Below, piece by piece: positions 62,204 to 64,000 of a stretch of 64,000 nucleotides of DNA (its first letter is position 1; each line of letters begins with the position of its first letter). The notes below the pieces were generated by a model, which was not told the DNA's origin, did no database searches, and saw nothing but the letters and a program-made list of their open reading frames with translations. Origin of the DNA: WTAW01 sp964406575. Its GTDB lineage: Bacteria > Acidobacteriota > Aminicenantia > Aminicenantales > Aminicenantaceae. The stretch lies in the NCBI GenBank assembly GCA_964406575.1, contig CAYOSH010000011.1, forward strand, positions 51,397 to 115,396. Reading direction: 5' to 3'. The translations under genes were made by a program, and so were the position numbers.

Positions 62204-63091
62204 TCAGCATGTCCTTTTCAGTTTTTCGTACATCAAGTGGGCCCTGTAAGAGCTTCTCACCAGAGGGCCTGATTCGACCTCAGTAAAGCCAAATTCCAGT
62301 GCGATCCTTTTCAAATCTGCAAATTCCTCGGGAGTGTAATACTTCTGAGTCGGGGCGTTGATTCTTGAGGGTTGGAGGTATTGGCCGATGGTTAAAAAAT
62401 CACAGAAAACGGCTCGCAAGTCGGCAAATGTTTGCTGGAGGTCTTGTTTTTTTTCACCAAGGCCGATCATTAAGCCGGATTTTGTTGTGGCTCCCAGCGC
62501 TTTGGCTTTTTCCAGGATACTTAGAGAACGTCTGTAATTCTGGACCGGACGATTGATCCGAGGATAGATATTTTCAGGGACCTCGATGTTGTGGTTGACA
62601 ACGTCGGGCCCCGCTGCGATAACGGTTTCCAGCGCCTTTTCGTTTCCGTTAAAATCAGGGATGAGGACTTCCACTTTGATGTCGGTATTCTGATTCTTGA
62701 TGATCTCTAGTGTCGCCGCGAATGAGGAGGCTCCACCATCGGGAAGATCATCGCGCGTGACAGAAGTGAGAACGACATATCCGAGGCCCATTTGAGAAAC
62801 AGCAGCTGCGACTCTTTCTGGCTCTCCCTGGGGAGAGGGAAGAGGCTCTCCCTTTGCCTTTGTGACAGCACAAAAGGCGCAATCTCTGGTACAAGTGTCT
62901 CCAAGGATGAGGAAAGTGGCTGTCCTGTGAGCCCAGCATTCGGCGACATTGGGACACTTGGCACTCTGACAGATGGTGTGGAGATTGTTCTTTTTCAGGA
63001 GGTGGGACACGTAGAAGAAGTTCTCGTGAGTGGGGAGCTTGACCTTCAGCCAGGAGGGTTTTTTTGTTGTCTGAACTGAGGGAACCGCCAT
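62204..63091 (-). CDS. lipA: Lipoyl synthase
   Basis: 295 residues. Auxiliary-cluster cysteines C41, C46, C52 and radical SAM triad C67-x3-C71-x2-C74, L-T-S-V-T-R-D-D-L-P-D-G-G, and the C-terminal R-S-S-Y that closes the auxiliary cluster. It inserts two sulfurs into octanoyl-protein to form lipoate. It lies 74 bases downstream of rpsU and directly before the phosphoesterase. Confidence 0.95.
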   Translation of the reverse strand: MAVPSVQTTKKPSWLKVKLPTHENFFYVSHLLKKNNLHTICQSAKCPNVAECWAHRTATFLILGDTCTRDCAFCAVTKAKGEPLPSPQGEPERVAAAVSQMGLGYVVLTSVTRDDLPDGGASSFAATLEIIKNQNTDIKVEVLIPDFNGNEKALETVIAAGPDVVNHNIEVPENIYPRINRPVQNYRRSLSILEKAKALGATTKSGLMIGLGEKKQDLQQTFADLRAVFCDFLTIGQYLQPSRINAPTQKYYTPEEFADLKRIALEFGFTEVESGPLVRSSYRAHLMYEKLKRTC

Positions 63092-63165
63092 CCTTTTTGC
63101 TCGAAAAATAATCCACTCTATAGAGTGGAATCAAAGTTTATTTGAATCGTGGAGGAGAGGAGTTA

Positions 63166-63381
63166 TCAATAGTACTCGAATTCTCGTTCTCGTCTTATCC
63201 GTCTGCGCATGCGTTTGCGGGCTTGGGCGTCCTTCATCCGTCTGCGCTCGCCAGGTTTGTAGTAAACAGAATGTTTCTTGATCTCTTTGATGATCGCTTC
63301 TTGTTGGACTTTTCTCTTGAATCTCCGCAGTGCACCTTCGATAGATTCGCCATCTTCAACAACGATAAACGCCAATAACAT
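63166..63381 (-). CDS. rpsU: 30S ribosomal protein S21
   Basis: 71 residues, highly basic: E-D-G-E-S-I-E-G-A-L-R-R-F-K-R-K-V then R-R-M-K-D-A-Q-A-R-K-R-M-R-R-R-I. The listed ATG (63381) touches a full-length ribosome site GGAGGTGA; the TTG two codons on (63375) has the usual six-base spacing, so the real start may be TTG. First gene of the rpsU-lipA-phosphoesterase run. Confidence 0.93.
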   Translation of the reverse strand: MLLAFIVVEDGESIEGALRRFKRKVQQEAIIKEIKKHSVYYKPGERRRMKDAQARKRMRRRIRREREFEYY

Positions 63382-63597
63382 TCACCTCCTCGAAATTAAG
63401 TATTTGACTTATAGCGGAATTAGCCGGACTTGTCAAGCTTCCATTATCACTCATTTCTGGTTGTTTGCACTTGAAATCTCGGCACAGCGGATATATATTT
63501 GTATTGCTATAAATTTGGAAGAGGGATAAAATTCTTTTCGTCAGAAGAGGCCTATACGCCGACTTTATATACGGGAAAGTTAAAAGGAGCCTTTGGG

Positions 63598-63966
63598 ATG
63601 AGTGAAAAAAGGAAAGAAAAACGAGTTGAAGAGGAAATTAAAGTCGCGATCAAGCTTCTTCCTGAAGATAAGTACCAGCACGACAAAAACATCGTCTATG
63701 CGCTGACAAAGGATATCTCTTCAGGCGGTGTGAAAATTGTAACAGATAAAATGCTGCCCATTGATACCCTGTTGAAGATAGAACTAACTCTGACGAAAAT
63801 GCGCAAATTGGTCGAAGCCAATGCCAAAGTCAGATGGGTGGGCCGGCTCTATGATGATGACGTTTTCGAGATGGGATTGGAGTTCGTGGATACTCCCCCC
63901 GAAAGTGTGATGCTCCTTCTTGAGTACATCTATGGCCTTGAAAAGGAGGCCCAGTCGAAGGAATAA
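63598..63966 (+). CDS. PilZ-domain protein
   Basis: 122 residues from the ATG at 63598 (AGGAG ten bases upstream); the frame is open upstream but without homology. PilZ marks: R-K-E-K-R near the start, then D-I-S-S-G-G-V-K-I, and A-K-V-R-W-V-G with M-G-L-E-F at the end. It should bind cyclic di-GMP and act on a partner not visible here. A strong terminator follows at once. Confidence 0.85.
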   Translation: MSEKRKEKRVEEEIKVAIKLLPEDKYQHDKNIVYALTKDISSGGVKIVTDKMLPIDTLLKIELTLTKMRKLVEANAKVRWVGRLYDDDVFEMGLEFVDTPPESVMLLLEYIYGLEKEAQSKE

Positions 63967-63989
63967 AAAAGGTGACTGTCACCTTTTTT
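63965..63989 (+). terminator. Perfect-palindrome terminator after the PilZ gene
   Basis: A12 arm AAAAAAGGTGAC (63965-63976) and its full complement GTCACCTTTTTT (63978-63989) give a 12-bp stem ending in six T. It can act in both directions. Confidence 0.9.
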
Positions 63990-64000
63990 GTTTTTATTTA

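Noticed and set aside
1..64000. CRISPR arrays, rRNA genes and retron-like structures.
   Set aside because: No regularly spaced short repeats, no rRNA-like sequence and no reverse transcriptase were seen.

Overview
The window looks like a scaffold from an uncultured anaerobic, diderm, heterotrophic bacterium, probably a metagenome assembly. lptB, rpsU and lipA indicate a Gram-negative bacterium. Secreted BNR, YVTN and MEMO-type proteins and a TPR relic of a kind common in Acidobacteriota-like lineages suggest, without proving, Acidobacteriota/Aminicenantes. Two runs of 100 N (15455-15554 and 39276-39375) are each flanked by an identical 55-bp direct repeat. They are unmerged contig overlaps, not biology; collapsing the second one restores a whole nuoE-like gene.

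Layout. 0-13 kb: a two-repeat lipoprotein, a secreted BNR-repeat protein, and a minus-strand operon of a GlcD/GlcF-like oxidase, a protein with two tandem glutamate-synthase barrels and two ferredoxin modules, and a glutamine amidotransferase/GXGXG protein. This operon is divergent from an Lrp/AsnC regulator; the two promoters have their -35 boxes inside one inverted repeat. 13-29 kb: a mixed region with a GIY-YIG protein beside a decayed tRNA, an exported methyltransferase, a STAND-NTPase/acetyltransferase-like/Ser-Thr-kinase fusion, Acr3, bacteriohemerythrin, RsgA, a frameshifted alpha-fucosidase, and secreted YVTN, MEMO and glycosidase-like proteins. 29.4-36.7 kb: an AT-richer signalling cassette (receiver, PilB-receiver fusion, PAS protein, hybrid-free histidine kinase, receiver) lying between two IS91-type transposase fragments.

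36.7-48.3 kb: the most striking part, a nine-gene minus-strand operon whose order and domains match bamBCDEFGHI, the tungsten-dependent class II benzoyl-CoA reductase complex, with an fdhD-like gene inserted. An AOR-type catalytic subunit would be driven by HdrA/MvhD/NuoEFG-type electron-bifurcating subunits. Just upstream is an HTH-acetyltransferase regulator with palindromic boxes over its own promoter. No other aromatic-degradation genes lie in the window, so the substrate is inferred from the BamB likeness only.

49-57.7 kb: an integration hotspot. An intact tRNA-Val(CAC) at 57611-57685 has degenerate 3'-end copies at 55615, 54642, 49271 and 25191, three of them continuing into the same non-tRNA tail. 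Between them are an AbiE toxin-antitoxin pair with a clear operator, an SDR gene with a ruined start codon, a CGNR regulator and an EamA transporter that share ATAACC-N18-GGTTAT operator boxes, a QueG-like protein, and a tyrosine-integrase relic that truncates a ferredoxin gene. 57.9-64 kb: housekeeping genes (lptB, rpsU-lipA-phosphoesterase, PilZ protein, DUF1848-like protein).
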